From Variovorax boronicumulans (GTDB lineage: Bacteria; Pseudomonadota; Gammaproteobacteria; Burkholderiales; Burkholderiaceae_C): DNA of 64,000 nt. Shown piece after piece: positions 22,202 through 32,229 of the stretch. The notes beneath the pieces are model-generated. The model worked only from the letters and a program-made list of their open reading frames with translations, was not told the DNA's origin and made no database searches. The first letter of the stretch is position 1, and each line of letters starts with the position of its first letter. The DNA lies in assembly GCF_007677875.1 (NCBI RefSeq), contig NZ_VEDO01000004.1:248001-312000 (forward strand). Reading direction: 5' to 3'. The position numbers were made by a program, and so were the translations under genes.

Positions 22202-22998
22202 TGGCACGCGCACGATGGAACTGCAAGGCACTGCTGCCACTGACGCTGGCGGCCACGTTGTGGCCGGCCCTGGCGCACGCAGATGTCTGGGGTTTCATCG
22301 ACGCGCGCGGCGTGGCCCATTTCGCGAGCACCCAGGTCGACGAGCGCTATGCGCTCTTCTACAAGGGTGACGACAGCTTCGACACCCGAAACGGCATCGG
22401 CGCCTTCAATCCGCCGGCCGAAGAACGGCCCGCTCTGCCGCTTAAGCTGCAGAACTTCTTCGAGGTCTCGCCGACCTACAAGCAGGTTCTGCCGCACCTG
22501 CGCGCGGCCGCGGCCAAGCACGGCATCGAGATCGAGCTGCTGCAGGCGCTGATCGTGGCCGAGTCGGGTTTCGACCGCGCGGCCGTCTCGCCCAAGGGCG
22601 CGGTCGGCCTCATGCAGATCATGCCGGCCACGGCCGAGCGCTATGGCCTGGTGGGTGACGCCAAGGCGCCGATCGAAGCCAAGCTCACCGACCCCAAGAC
22701 CAACATCGGCATCGGCACGCGCTATCTGCGCTTCCTGCTCGACCTGTTCCCGGGCCAGCTCGAGCTGGCGCTGGCCTCCTACAACGCCGGCGAAGGTGCC
22801 GTGCAGAAGGCCGGCAACCGGATCCCGAACTACAAGGAAACGCAGGACTACGTGCGCACCGTCACGCGGCTGTACCTGGGCCTCAAACCTCCGCCGGAAA
22901 CACGCCGGCTGCAGCTGCCGCAGCAGCGCGTGCGCATGGAGCTGCGCGGCCGTGCGCCCGTGGGCGACGCCGGCACGCAACTCGCGCAGCAACCTTGA
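22201..22998 (+). CDS. Lytic transglycosylase (SLT domain)
   Basis: A 265-aa secreted protein with a signal peptide (cleavage near ALAHA-D), a short DUF4124-like segment ([14 protein letters not shown]) and a C-terminal soluble lytic transglycosylase domain: catalytic Glu in [31 protein letters not shown], and [10 protein letters not shown]. It cleaves peptidoglycan with 1,6-anhydro formation. The start at 22201 overlaps the parE stop (TGATG). The insertion of this gene between parE and parC implies co-transcription. Confidence 0.9.
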   Translation: MARARWNCKALLPLTLAATLWPALAHADVWGFIDARGVAHFASTQVDERYALFYKGDDSFDTRNGIGAFNPPAEERPALPLKLQNFFEVSPTYKQVLPHLRAAAAKHGIEIELLQALIVAESGFDRAAVSPKGAVGLMQIMPATAERYGLVGDAKAPIEAKLTDPKTNIGIGTRYLRFLLDLFPGQLELALASYNAGEGAVQKAGNRIPNYKETQDYVRTVTRLYLGLKPPPETRRLQLPQQRVRMELRGRAPVGDAGTQLAQQP

Positions 22999-23068
22999 TC
23001 TCCTGAGCCGGCCTGCACGGTCCATCCTGCGGCGGCCTCGCTGCCGCATGCCCCTCTCGTTTCGCAAC

Positions 23069-25468
23069 ATGACTGATTCTTCGATCCTGGACGATTCCCA
23101 CCTGCCCCCCCAGGGCCCCGGCACGGGCGGCCCCGGCGACGGCGAGAGCGACGACGCGCTCGACCTGGGCCGCTACGCCCAGCGCGCCTACCTTGAATAT
23201 GCGATGAGCGTGGTCAAGGGCCGCGCGCTGCCCGATGTCTGCGACGGCCAGAAGCCGGTGCAGCGCCGCATCCTGTACTCCATGGGCCGCATGGGTCTGG
23301 GCTTCGGCGGCGCGAACGGCACGGTGGGCGCCAAGCCCGTCAAGAGCGCCCGCGTGGTCGGCGACGTGCTAGGCCGCTTCCACCCGCACGGCGACCAGGC
23401 CGCCTACGACGCGCTGGTGCGCATGGCGCAGGATTTTTCCCAGCGCTATCCGCTCATCGACGGCCAAGGCAACTTCGGCAGCCGCGACGGCGACGGCGCC
23501 GCGGCCATGCGTTACACCGAGGCGCGGCTGGCGCGCATCACGCGGCTGCTGCTCGACGAAATCGACGAGGGCACGGTGGACTTCGTGCCCAACTACGACG
23601 GTTCCACCGAAGAGCCGCGGCAGCTGCCCGCGCGGCTGCCGTTCACGCTGCTCAACGGCGCGAGCGGCATTGCCGTCGGCCTGGCCACCGAGATCCCGAG
23701 CCACAACCTGCGCGAGGTGGCCGACGCCTGCGTGGCACTGATCAAGACGCCCAAGCTCAGCGACGAGGAGCTGCTGCAGATCCTGCCCGGCCCCGACTAC
23801 GCGGGCGGCGGCCAGATCATCAGCACGGCCGGCGAGATCGCCGACGCCTACCGCACCGGCCGCGGCTCGCTCAAGGTGCGCGCGCGCTGGAAGATCGAGG
23901 ACCTCGCGCGCGGCCAGTGGCAGATGGTGGTCACTGAGCTGCCGCCCGGCGTCAGCAGCCAGCGCGTGCTGGAGGAGATCGAGGCGCTGACCAACCCGCA
24001 GGTCAAGGCCGGCAAGAAGACGCTGAGCCAGGAGCAGCAGCAGCTCAAGGCCAGCATGCTGGCCGTGCTGGACGTGGTGCGCGACGAGTCCAGCAAGGAC
24101 GCGCCCGTGCGCCTGGTGTTCGAGCCCAAGACCAGCCGCATCGCCCAGCCCGAACTCATCGGCGCGCTGCTGGCCCACACCAGCCTGGAGACCAGCGCCC
24201 CGATCAACCTGACCGGCGTGGGCCTGGACGGCCGGCCCGTGCAGAAGTCGCTGCGCCAGCTTCTGGAGGAGTGGATCGCCTTCCGCCAGACCACGGTACA
24301 GCGGCGCTCGCGCTTTCGGCTCGACAAGGTGCTGGACCGCATCCACATCCTCGAGGGCCGGCAGCTCGTGCTGCTCAACATCGACGAGGTCATCGCCATC
24401 ATCCGCCAGTCGGACGATCCGAAGGCTGCGCTGATCGCGCGCTTCAACTTGAGCGACCGGCAGGCGGAGGACATCCTCGAGATCCGGCTGCGCCAGCTGG
24501 CGCGGCTGGAGGCCATCAAGATCGAGCAGGAGCTCAAGGAACTGCGCGAAGAGCAGGGCCGGCTCGAAGACATCCTGGCCAACCCGGCCTCGCTGCGCCG
24601 CCTGATGGTCAAGGAGATCGAGGCCGATGCCAAGACCTTCGCCGACGCGCGACGCACCTTGATCCAGGCCGAGAAGCGCGCCGTGGCCGAGGTGCGCGTG
24701 ATCGACGAACCCGTCACCGTGGTCGTCTCGCAAAAGGGCTGGGTGCGGGCGCAGAAGGGCTGGGCCAAGGACCGCAGCGCGCCGGCCGAGTACAGCTTCA
24801 AGTCGGGCGATACCTTGTACGGCGCCTTCGAATGCCGCAGCGTGGACCACCTGCTGGTGTTCGGCAGCAACGGCCGCGTCTACAGCGTGGCGGTGGCGGC
24901 ACTGCCGGGCGCGCGCGGCGACGGCACGCCCTGCAGCTCGCTGATCGAGCTGGAAAGCGGCACGCAGATGGCGCACTTCTTCGCCGGTCCGGCCAGCGCC
25001 CAGCTGCTGCTGTCCAGCTCGGGCGGCTACGGCTTCCTGGCGACGGTGGAGAACATGCTGTCGCGCCAGCGCGGCGGCAAGAGCTTCGTCAGCGTGGGCG
25101 AGGGCGAATCGCTGTGCCGGCCTTCGCATGCCGCGGGCGTGGCCCAGGGCCTCACGCTGGCACCGGCCACGCACGTGGCCTGCGCATCCACCGGCGGCCG
25201 CATCCTGACCTTCGAGATCGCCGAACTCAAGGCCATGGAGAAGGGCGGCCGCGGCCTGATGCTCATGGACCTGGAGCCCAAGGACGCGCTGGCCGGTGCG
25301 GCCGCCTACACGCGCAGCATCCGCATCGAGGGCTTGGGCCGCGGCGGCAAGGCGCGCGAGGAGCAGCTGGAGATCCGCTCGCTCAACAACGCGCGCGGGG
25401 CGCGCGGGCGCAAGGGCAAGAGCACGGACCTGGGGTTCAAGCCCTCCAGCGTCACGCGCGTCGAGTAA
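23069..25468 (+). CDS. parC: DNA topoisomerase IV subunit A
   Basis: A 799-aa type IIA topoisomerase subunit. The breakage-reunion domain has the catalytic Tyr in [13 protein letters not shown] (about residue 152), [18 protein letters not shown], and a coiled tower; the C-terminal beta-pinwheel is shorter than in GyrA. The N-terminal 30 residues are Pro/Gly/Asp rich. Start at 23069 (MTDSSILDD), with an alternative ATG at 23048. Partner of ParE encoded upstream. A weak stem-loop (25467-25484) follows. Confidence 0.95.
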   Translation: MTDSSILDDSHLPPQGPGTGGPGDGESDDALDLGRYAQRAYLEYAMSVVKGRALPDVCDGQKPVQRRILYSMGRMGLGFGGANGTVGAKPVKSARVVGDVLGRFHPHGDQAAYDALVRMAQDFSQRYPLIDGQGNFGSRDGDGAAAMRYTEARLARITRLLLDEIDEGTVDFVPNYDGSTEEPRQLPARLPFTLLNGASGIAVGLATEIPSHNLREVADACVALIKTPKLSDEELLQILPGPDYAGGGQIISTAGEIADAYRTGRGSLKVRARWKIEDLARGQWQMVVTELPPGVSSQRVLEEIEALTNPQVKAGKKTLSQEQQQLKASMLAVLDVVRDESSKDAPVRLVFEPKTSRIAQPELIGALLAHTSLETSAPINLTGVGLDGRPVQKSLRQLLEEWIAFRQTTVQRRSRFRLDKVLDRIHILEGRQLVLLNIDEVIAIIRQSDDPKAALIARFNLSDRQAEDILEIRLRQLARLEAIKIEQELKELREEQGRLEDILANPASLRRLMVKEIEADAKTFADARRTLIQAEKRAVAEVRVIDEPVTVVVSQKGWVRAQKGWAKDRSAPAEYSFKSGDTLYGAFECRSVDHLLVFGSNGRVYSVAVAALPGARGDGTPCSSLIELESGTQMAHFFAGPASAQLLLSSSGGYGFLATVENMLSRQRGGKSFVSVGEGESLCRPSHAAGVAQGLTLAPATHVACASTGGRILTFEIAELKAMEKGGRGLMLMDLEPKDALAGAAAYTRSIRIEGLGRGGKAREEQLEIRSLNNARGARGRKGKSTDLGFKPSSVTRVE

Positions 25469-25484
25469 GGCCGCGCGGGGCCTT
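25467..25484. terminator. Stem-loop between parC and phoX-type gene
   Basis: AAGGCC and GGCCTT pair around a GCGCGG loop in the 19-base convergent gap. There is no T-run, so it is only a possible bidirectional pause or terminator. Confidence 0.3.
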
Positions 25485-25487
25485 GCC

Positions 25488-27395
25488 TCAGGCCCCGATC
25501 ACCCCGCCATCCACGCGCCGGATCACCACGGTCGCCGAGCGCGGCCGGTTGGCGCCCTTGTCGGGCCAGTTGGAAAAGCGCGTGGGCATGGCCGGGTCGC
25601 TGCGCTCGCTCGGGCTCTCGCCCGGGTGCTGGATGTTGATGAACATGGTGCGGCCGTCCGGCGTGCCGGTGGCGCCCGTGATCTCGCAGCCGGCCGGGCC
25701 CGTGAGGAAGCGGCGGATCTCGCCCGTGGCCGGGTCGGCCGCCAGCATGGCGTTGTGGGCCAGGCCCGCGAGTTCGCCCTTGCCCATGGCCGAGGTCGAC
25801 ATGTCGGTCTGGATCCACAGCACGCCGCGCGCATCCACCCACAGCCCGTCGGGACAGGCGAAGGCGTCGCCCTTCACATCGCCCCTGGCCTCGGCGCGTT
25901 CGTTGAGCGGGTCGCCCGCCAGCACGAAGTGGTTCCACTGGAATGCCAGTCCGTCGTGGTCGCCGTCCTCCTTCCAGCGCAGGATGTGGCCCATGCCGTT
26001 GTTGGAACGCGGGTTGGCCGCGTCCACCCCGGGTTGGTCCTTGCCGCCACGGTTGCTGTTGTTGGTCAGCGTGCAGTAGACCCAGCCCTGCTTGTCCACC
26101 GCGATCCATTCGGGCCGGTCCATCTTGGTCGCGCCCAGGCGGTCGCTGGCCTGGCGGCTCTTGATCAGCACCTCGCCCTGGTCGGCGAAACCGTTGGCGG
26201 CGGTCAGCGGGCCTTCGCCGTGCGTCAAGGCGATCCAGCGGCCGCGGCCGTCGGCGTCGAAACGCGCCACGTACAGCGTGCCGGTGTCCAGCAGCGTCGC
26301 ATTGGCCGCGGCGCCGCCGGCCTGGATGCGGCCGGCGCTCACGAACTTGTAGATGTATTCGAAGCGGGCGTCCTCGCCCATGTAGACCACGGCGCGGCCG
26401 TCGCGCGTGACGGCCACGGTCGCGCCCTCGTGCGCGGCGCGGCCCAGCGCCGTGCGCTTGACCGGCGTGCTGCTCGGGTTGTGCGGGTCGATCTCCACCA
26501 CCCAGCCGTGGCGGTTCAGCTCGTTCGGGTGCCTGCCGGCGTCGAAGCGCGCGTCGTGCTCATGCCAGCGGTAGCCTGCCGGGTCCCCCTTGCGCAGCCC
26601 CCAGCGCGCCTGGTGCGCGTCGGGCTGGTCCGGGCCCTTGAAGTAGTTGACGAAGTTCTCTTCGCAGGTGAGGTAGGTGCCCCAGGGGGTGATGCCGCTG
26701 CCGCAGTTGTTGAAGGTGCCCAGCACACGCCGTCCGCTCGGGTCGGCGGCGGTCTTCATCAGCGCGTGGCCAGCGGCCGGCCCGGACACGGCCATGGGCG
26801 TGCGGGCCGTGATGCGGCGGGCCCAGGGCGAAGGCCGCACCACGTCCCAGCGGCCGTCCTTCAGCGCCACCTCGCAGATGCTGACACCGTGCGCGGCCTG
26901 GGCCTTGCGCACCTTCTCCGCAGTCCAGGGCGCCATGCCGCCCGCGTGCAGCAGGCCGTCGTCGGTGTACTCGTGGTTCATGACCAAGAGGCCGGAGGTG
27001 GCGCTCTGCGCGTAGAAATGGATGCCGTCGTGATGCATGCCGAACTGCGCTTCCTGCTCGGATGCGCTGTTGCTGGCATCGGCCCTGTAGGCCGGCATTT
27101 CCCCGGACAGGCCGACGGGGTCGCCCCAGGGCGCGATCACCTGCGCCGTATAGCCTTCGGGCACGGTCACGCTGTCGGCGTTGGAGATCGGCACGGCCTT
27201 GAAGCCCAGCGCTGTGACGGTGGCACTGCCGCCGGTGCTGGCACAGCCCGAAAGACCCAGCCCGGCCAGCGGTGCAAGGAACGCCGACGCCGCCGCGCCG
27301 CGCAGCACGGCACGGCGCGAGGGCTGGCTGACCTCATGGATGCTGGGGTTTGGACAGCGGTTGCTGTCCTCCATCGTGGAAAAGTCCTTCGGCAT
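25488..27395 (-). CDS. PhoX-family alkaline phosphatase-like protein (Tat-exported)
   Basis: A 635-aa protein of the PhoX/DUF839 family. The N-terminus has a twin-arginine signal (SRRAVLRG at about residue 27) with a hydrophobic stretch and an AXA-like/lipobox-like LSGC site, so it may be Tat-exported and possibly lipidated. The mature part shows the family's TCEENFVNYF, NHEYTD and GRAHEGATVAV motifs. PhoX enzymes use Ca and Fe to hydrolyse phosphate esters in the periplasm. A Pho-box-like site lies 48 bases upstream, fitting phosphate control. Alternative start at 27374. Confidence 0.85.
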   Translation of the reverse strand: MPKDFSTMEDSNRCPNPSIHEVSQPSRRAVLRGAAASAFLAPLAGLGLSGCASTGGSATVTALGFKAVPISNADSVTVPEGYTAQVIAPWGDPVGLSGEMPAYRADASNSASEQEAQFGMHHDGIHFYAQSATSGLLVMNHEYTDDGLLHAGGMAPWTAEKVRKAQAAHGVSICEVALKDGRWDVVRPSPWARRITARTPMAVSGPAAGHALMKTAADPSGRRVLGTFNNCGSGITPWGTYLTCEENFVNYFKGPDQPDAHQARWGLRKGDPAGYRWHEHDARFDAGRHPNELNRHGWVVEIDPHNPSSTPVKRTALGRAAHEGATVAVTRDGRAVVYMGEDARFEYIYKFVSAGRIQAGGAAANATLLDTGTLYVARFDADGRGRWIALTHGEGPLTAANGFADQGEVLIKSRQASDRLGATKMDRPEWIAVDKQGWVYCTLTNNSNRGGKDQPGVDAANPRSNNGMGHILRWKEDGDHDGLAFQWNHFVLAGDPLNERAEARGDVKGDAFACPDGLWVDARGVLWIQTDMSTSAMGKGELAGLAHNAMLAADPATGEIRRFLTGPAGCEITGATGTPDGRTMFINIQHPGESPSERSDPAMPTRFSNWPDKGANRPRSATVVIRRVDGGVIGA

Positions 27396-27442
27396 GGTGT
27401 TCTCGGGGTTCGTGGGAAACCCCGGAACACTGCACGCTCATG

Positions 27443-27460
27443 GTGACAGTCGCGTGACGG
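27443..27460 (-). promoter_or_regulatory. Pho-box-like site upstream of the PhoX gene
   Basis: On the minus strand the bases read CCGTCAC-GCGA-CTGTCAC, two 7-base repeats with a 4-base linker, the exact 7-4-7 layout of the enteric Pho box (repeat consensus CTGTCAT/C). The linker is GC-rich rather than AT-rich. It lies directly after the SDR stop and 48 bases before the PhoX start, where PhoB would act as activator. Confidence 0.65.
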
Positions 27461-28162
27461 TCACACGGCGCGCGTGATGCCGCCGTCGATGCGGATGTTC
27501 TGCCCCGTGATGTAGCCCGACTTGTCTCCGGCCAGGAAGGCGATCAGCTCGCCCACCTCCTCGGCCGTGCCATAGCGACCCATGGGAATGCGCGCGCGGC
27601 GCTCCTCCTTCTCGGGCAGGCTGTCGATGTAGCCCGGCAGCACGTTGTTCATGCGGATGCCGTCGGCTGCGTAGCGGTCGGCATAGAGCTTGGCGAAGCT
27701 GGCCAGGCCGGCGCGGAACACGCCAGAGGTTGGGAACGCGGCCTCGGGCTCGAAGGTCGCGTAGGTGGAGATGTTGACGATGGAGCCGCATTGTTGCCCT
27801 TGCATCTGCGGCGTGACCAGGCGCGCGATGCGCACCACGTTCAGCAAGTAGAACTCCATGCCCAGGTGCCAGTCGGCATCCGGGATGCTCAGCAGATCGC
27901 CTTTGGGGCCGTGGCCGGCGCTGTTCACGACCGCGTCGATGCGGCCCCAGCGTGCCAGCGTGGCGTCGACCAGGCGGCCGAGGTCGGCGTCGGACTGGTT
28001 GGAGCCCGTCACGCCGATGCCGCCGAGTTCGGCCGCCAGTGCCTCGCCCTTGCCCGAGGAGGACAGGATGGCGACGCCGTAGCCGGCGGCTGCCAGTGCG
28101 CGCGCCGCGGCAGCGCCCATGCCGCTGCTGCCGGCCGTGACGATGGCTGCGCGCGTGCTCAT
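27461..28162 (-). CDS. SDR-family protein lacking the canonical catalytic Tyr/Lys
   Basis: A 233-aa classical-length Rossmann SDR: cofactor loop TAGSSGMGAAAARAL, NSAG-type motif VVNSAGHG, and IVNISTYA with the catalytic-region Ser. Where YxxxK should follow, the text reads FPTSGVFRAGLASF, so Tyr and Lys are replaced (Ser/Gly and Arg at the aligned places). C-terminal LPGYIDSLPE and GYITGQNIRIDGGIT are normal. It overlaps RidA in an ATGA junction. A specialised reductase or non-enzymatic binder is possible; substrate unknown. Confidence 0.8.
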   Translation of the reverse strand: MSTRAAIVTAGSSGMGAAAARALAAAGYGVAILSSSGKGEALAAELGGIGVTGSNQSDADLGRLVDATLARWGRIDAVVNSAGHGPKGDLLSIPDADWHLGMEFYLLNVVRIARLVTPQMQGQQCGSIVNISTYATFEPEAAFPTSGVFRAGLASFAKLYADRYAADGIRMNNVLPGYIDSLPEKEERRARIPMGRYGTAEEVGELIAFLAGDKSGYITGQNIRIDGGITRAV

Positions 28163-28614
28163 TCGACTTCGGCGATCAGTTCGATCTCGACGCAGGCGCC
28201 CATCGGGATCTGCGCCACGCCGAAAGCGCTGCGCGCATGTGCGCCGGCCGGTCCGAACAGCTCGGCCAGCAGTTCGCTGGCGCCATTGGTCACCAGGTGC
28301 TGTTCGGTGAAGTCCGGCGTGGAATTCACGAGGCTCATGAGCTTGACGATGCGCTTGACCTTGGCCAGATCGCCCGTGGCGGCCTGCAGCGTGCCCAGCA
28401 GGTCGATGGCCACGGCACGCGCGGCCGCCTTGCCCTCCTCGGTCGTCACGTTCTTGCCCAGCTGGCCGACCCAGACCTGGCCGTCCTTCTTGGCGATGTG
28501 GCCGGACAGGAACACCAGCTTGCCGGTCTGCACGAAGGGCAGGTAGGCGGCGGCCGGCGTGGCCACCGGCGGCAGCGCGATGTTCAGGGCATTGAGTTTG
28601 TCGTGGATGCTCAT
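28159..28614 (-). CDS. RidA/YjgF-YER057c-UK114 family protein
   Basis: A 151-aa member of the larger RidA-like subfamily, in which residues 20-50 form LPFVQTGKLVFLSGHIAKKDGQ. The family deaminates reactive enamines and imines released by PLP enzymes; this longer subgroup is less studied and the catalytic Arg is not evident at the usual place. Start at 28614 overlaps the transglutaminase stop (ATGA), and its own stop overlaps the SDR start, so all three are translationally coupled. Confidence 0.85.
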   Translation of the reverse strand: MSIHDKLNALNIALPPVATPAAAYLPFVQTGKLVFLSGHIAKKDGQVWVGQLGKNVTTEEGKAAARAVAIDLLGTLQAATGDLAKVKRIVKLMSLVNSTPDFTEQHLVTNGASELLAELFGPAGAHARSAFGVAQIPMGACVEIELIAEVE

Positions 28615-29525
28615 GCGGGGATCTCCTCGGGTTGCGCGGCGTCGGCCGCCAGCGGCTGCACCGTCACGCCGACATGCAGGCTGTGGCGGGCGCCGCCATG
28701 GATGACGCCGCGCATGGGCGAGACGTCGGAAAAATCGCGGCCCACGGCCAGCGTCACATAGTCCTCGCCCGGCGCGCGGTCGTTGGTCGGGTCGAAGTCG
28801 TACCAGCCGTCGTGCTCCGGCACGTCGGGCACGTAGACCGCCACCCATGCGTGCGAGGCGTCGGCGCCGATCAGCCGCGGCTGGCCCGGTGGCGGCTGCG
28901 TGAGCAGGTAGCCCGACACGTAGCGCGCCGGCAGGCCCAGCATGCGCAGGCAGGCCACCATGATGTGGGCGAAGTCCTGGCACACGCCCTGGCGTTGGGC
29001 CAGCGCCTGCACCGCCGGGGTGTTGACCTCGGTGCTGTCGGAGGCGTATTCGAAGTCGCGGTGGATGCGCCGCATCAGGTCGTCGGTGGCTTCCAGCAGC
29101 GGCCTGCCGGCGGTGAAACTGGGCCGCACATAGTCCATGAAATCGGCATGGCGCGGCACGTAGGGCGAGGGGAACAGGTATTCGGACGCGGCGTCGTAGC
29201 CGCCGCCGGCGTGGTAGCGGAAGTGGTCGCGCACCTGCTCCCAAGGCAGCGGGCTGGGTGGCCGCTGCGGCAGCCGGGTCTCGACCACGCTGTCTGCCAG
29301 CACACGCAGTTCGTCGTGGCCGCTTTGGAGCGCGAAGAAGCTGCGCGTGTTGCCGAACACGTCGCGGCCCGTGCGCAGCTCGTCGGGCTCGGGTGTCACC
29401 ACCAGCCGGTGGTGCAGCAGCCGCTGGCTGGGCGTGTCGCGTGGCTGCAGGTGGGCGACGTGCTGCGCGGTCTCCACGGCCGGCGTGTAGTCGTAGCGTG
29501 TTTCATGGGTGACTTGCAGTCGCAT
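28611..29525 (-). CDS. Transglutaminase-like protein (COG1305 type)
   Basis: A 304-aa cytosolic protein. The N-terminal beta domain begins LQVTHETRYDYTPAVE, the standard entry of this family, and the papain-like core carries the triad: Cys in GVCQDFAHIM (about 181), His in DASHAWVAVY, and Asp in WYDFDPTND. No signal peptide is visible. It lies 9 bases after the ATP-grasp/alpha-E fusion. Family knowledge: such proteins accompany ATP-grasp and alpha-E genes in predicted peptide synthesis or cleavage systems. Confidence 0.9.
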   Translation of the reverse strand: MRLQVTHETRYDYTPAVETAQHVAHLQPRDTPSQRLLHHRLVVTPEPDELRTGRDVFGNTRSFFALQSGHDELRVLADSVVETRLPQRPPSPLPWEQVRDHFRYHAGGGYDAASEYLFPSPYVPRHADFMDYVRPSFTAGRPLLEATDDLMRRIHRDFEYASDSTEVNTPAVQALAQRQGVCQDFAHIMVACLRMLGLPARYVSGYLLTQPPPGQPRLIGADASHAWVAVYVPDVPEHDGWYDFDPTNDRAPGEDYVTLAVGRDFSDVSPMRGVIHGGARHSLHVGVTVQPLAADAAQPEEIPA

Positions 29526-29534
29526 GGGACTTCC

Positions 29535-32156
29535 CTATGCGCCTACGCTGGTCTTGGCGTCGCGCGAGTGCGTGAAGTAGATGGCGCCGATGGCGTCGGA
29601 AATCTCGTAGGCCGACCGCACGCAGGCTTCCAGCCGTTTGAGCAGGTCCGCATGCCGGCCGTCCGCATCGACGGTGCAGATCTCCTCGAGCGACCAGCGG
29701 GCCGGCTGCAGCACGTCGCGCGCCAGCGGCGTGTCCTGCACCTTGGCGTCACCGGCCAGCTTGGCCAGGCGGCCGGCCAGGGTATGGGCCACCCAGCCGA
29801 GCGAGCGTGGGTTGTCGCGGTCCAGCACCAGCAGGTCCAGCAGCGCCGGCAGTTCGCGGCCCTGCTGGTACTGGGAGTGGAAGGTAATGGTGCTGTCGAA
29901 CAGCGCGAGCAGGGATTCGAAGCCACCCGTGGTCGCCAGCGCACCGCTGGACAGCGCACGCGCCAGCGCGGACGACAGAAAGCCCAGCCGCTCCACATGC
30001 CGGCCGATGGACAGCAGCCGCCAACCGTCGTCGCGCGTCATGCGGTCGGTCTGCGCGCCCGTCATGGCCGCCGTGGCGGTGCTGGTGGTCTCCAGCAGGC
30101 GCATGGCCTCCAGCGCCGAGAAGTCGCCGCTGCGCGTGGCGTCGGCACAGCGCGCCAGCAGTTCTTCCTCGGCCTGCACGATGACGTTCCAGTGTTCCTG
30201 CGAGAGCCGCTCGCGCACGGCCGAGGCGGCGAAGCGCGTCGCGCGCAGGTTGTAACCCACGCTCTGCACCTGCTCGGTGTCGCCCAGTCCGGCGATCAGC
30301 GAGCGCTCGAACACGCGGCGGGCCTGGGCAGGAGACGGCACGGCCGGCAGCACCAGCGCGAAGGTTTTGCACATGTCGTGCAGCCAGGCCAGCAGCGGGG
30401 CCAGGGACTGGTCCTCGCCGTTGAGCGCGGCCAGCGTCACACGCGCCAGCCGCAGCGTGTTCTCCGAACGCTCGGCGTAGCGGCCGAGCCAGAACAAATT
30501 CTCCGCGGCGCGGCTGGTGACCAGGCGCCGGCGGCGCACCACGGCCGCGGGCGACTGGTGCCGGTGCAGCAGCGTGGTGCGGTCGACCTCGCCGTCGGTG
30601 CGCACCCAGACGTCGGCGCTGCTGCCGCCGCGCTGCATCGAGGCGATGCTGTGGTGCGCGCTGACCATGCGCGCCAGGCCGCCCGGCAGCACGCGCCAGG
30701 AGCGCGGCCCGTCGGACACGGCGAACACGCGCAGCATGACCGAGCGCGGTGCGATGCGCGGCGGGTAGCCCGTCCCGCTGCTCCAGGTCGGCATCTGCGA
30801 CAGCGGCATGTAGGTCTGCACAGTGTGCTCATCGCCCTGGCGCATGATGCGGCCGGCCCATTCGTCGAGCTGGCGGCGCGACAGCGCATTGCCCAGCACG
30901 GCATCGAAGGGAGCCGGGCCGCCGCTGTCGCCATAGGTGGGCTTGATCACGCAACGGGCCAGGTCGGGCAGGGCGGCCTCCATCGCGGCGCGCTCACCGC
31001 ACCACCAGGTCGGCACGGCCGGCAGCTGCAGCTCCTCGCCGAGCAGGTGCCGCGCGAGAGCGGGCAGGAAGCCCAGCAGCGCGGGCGATTCCAGGAAGGC
31101 CGAACCCGGCGCGTTGGCCACCAGCACGTTGCCGGCGCGGATCGCCTGCAGCAGGCCGGGCACGCCCAGGCGCGAATCGGGGCGCAGTTCCAGCGGGTCC
31201 AGGTACTGGTCGTCCAGCCGCTTGATCAGGCCATGCACGGGTTCCAGGCCCTTGAGGGTCTTGAGGTACAGGCGCTGGTCGCGCACGGTCAGGTCGCTGC
31301 CCTCGACCAGCGTGAGGCCCAGGTAGCGCGCCAGGTACGCCTGCTCGAAGTAGGTCTCGTTGTACGGCCCCGGCGTCAGCAGCGCGATGTGGGCATCGGC
31401 CCCTGCCGGGCTCATGCGCTGGATGCCTTCGACCATGGCGCTGTAGGTGGCGGCCAGGCGCTGCACGTGCAGCGCGTCGAAGGCCTGCGGGAACAGCCGC
31501 GAGATGGCCAGCCGGTTCTCCAGCAGATAGCCCAGGCCCGAAGGTGCCTGGGTGCGCTGCGAGACCACCCACCAGTTGCCGTCGGCGCCGTGGGCCAGGT
31601 CGTAGGCCGTGATGTGCAGGTGCGTGCCGGCCAGCGGCTCCACGCCGTGCATGGCACGCAGATAGCCCGGGTGGCCCTGCACCAGGGCCGGGGGCAGCAG
31701 GCCCCGGGCCAGCAGGCGCTGCGGGCCATAGACGTCGGCCATCACGCTGTCGAGCACGCGCACGCGCTGCAGCACGCCGGCTTCGATCTGGCGCCAGCTG
31801 TCCGGTGTGACGATCAGCGGGAACAGGTCGAGCGACCAGGGGCGCTGCGGGTTGGCAGCGTCGGCGTAGACGTTGTAGGTGACGCCGTTGTCGCGCAGCT
31901 GGCGCCGCATCAGCGCGGTGCGGCGGTCCAGGTCGGCGAAACCCTCGCGGCCCAGCAGCGCGAAGAATTCGGCCCAATCAGGCGTCAGCGGCGGCCGCGC
32001 CGTGTTGCTGCGGGTGGGCGCATCGCCGGCGGGCCGCGCCATACCGCGCAGCTCGTCGTAATGGCCTGGCATGGCCGGCCTGGCCAGCGAGGACGCCAGC
32101 CCGGCCGGGCTCTCCTGGCCTTGCCCGTCGAAAAGGTTGTCGCTTGATTGATCCAC
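29535..32156 (-). CDS. Circularly permuted ATP-grasp / alpha-E domain fusion protein
   Basis: An 873-aa fusion. Residues about 70-515 match the circularly permuted ATP-grasp family (COG2308-type; VLDSVMADVYGPQRLL, LTPGPYNETYFEQAYLARYLGL, RLDDQYLDPLELRPDS, VIKPTYGDSGG). Residues about 540-870 are an alpha-E domain (ENLFWLGRYAERSENTLRL). The ATP-grasp part predicts a peptide-like amide ligase; the product is unknown. Start is GTG at 32156, with MPGHYDEL at 32072 a plausible alternative because homologs often begin there. It is upstream of a transglutaminase, with the DUF2126 gene before it. Confidence 0.9.
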   Translation of the reverse strand: MDQSSDNLFDGQGQESPAGLASSLARPAMPGHYDELRGMARPAGDAPTRSNTARPPLTPDWAEFFALLGREGFADLDRRTALMRRQLRDNGVTYNVYADAANPQRPWSLDLFPLIVTPDSWRQIEAGVLQRVRVLDSVMADVYGPQRLLARGLLPPALVQGHPGYLRAMHGVEPLAGTHLHITAYDLAHGADGNWWVVSQRTQAPSGLGYLLENRLAISRLFPQAFDALHVQRLAATYSAMVEGIQRMSPAGADAHIALLTPGPYNETYFEQAYLARYLGLTLVEGSDLTVRDQRLYLKTLKGLEPVHGLIKRLDDQYLDPLELRPDSRLGVPGLLQAIRAGNVLVANAPGSAFLESPALLGFLPALARHLLGEELQLPAVPTWWCGERAAMEAALPDLARCVIKPTYGDSGGPAPFDAVLGNALSRRQLDEWAGRIMRQGDEHTVQTYMPLSQMPTWSSGTGYPPRIAPRSVMLRVFAVSDGPRSWRVLPGGLARMVSAHHSIASMQRGGSSADVWVRTDGEVDRTTLLHRHQSPAAVVRRRRLVTSRAAENLFWLGRYAERSENTLRLARVTLAALNGEDQSLAPLLAWLHDMCKTFALVLPAVPSPAQARRVFERSLIAGLGDTEQVQSVGYNLRATRFAASAVRERLSQEHWNVIVQAEEELLARCADATRSGDFSALEAMRLLETTSTATAAMTGAQTDRMTRDDGWRLLSIGRHVERLGFLSSALARALSSGALATTGGFESLLALFDSTITFHSQYQQGRELPALLDLLVLDRDNPRSLGWVAHTLAGRLAKLAGDAKVQDTPLARDVLQPARWSLEEICTVDADGRHADLLKRLEACVRSAYEISDAIGAIYFTHSRDAKTSVGA

Positions 32157-32229
32157 GTCAGGGGCATTGTCACATCCCGGTCACCGCCGGGATGCTGCAT
32201 GCACGCCACAGTCGCGGCCCCTCTTGCGT

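Noticed and set aside
28632-32147. 1171-aa plus-strand ORF
   Set aside because: Antisense to the transglutaminase and the ATP-grasp/alpha-E fusion, both of which have clear family motifs.
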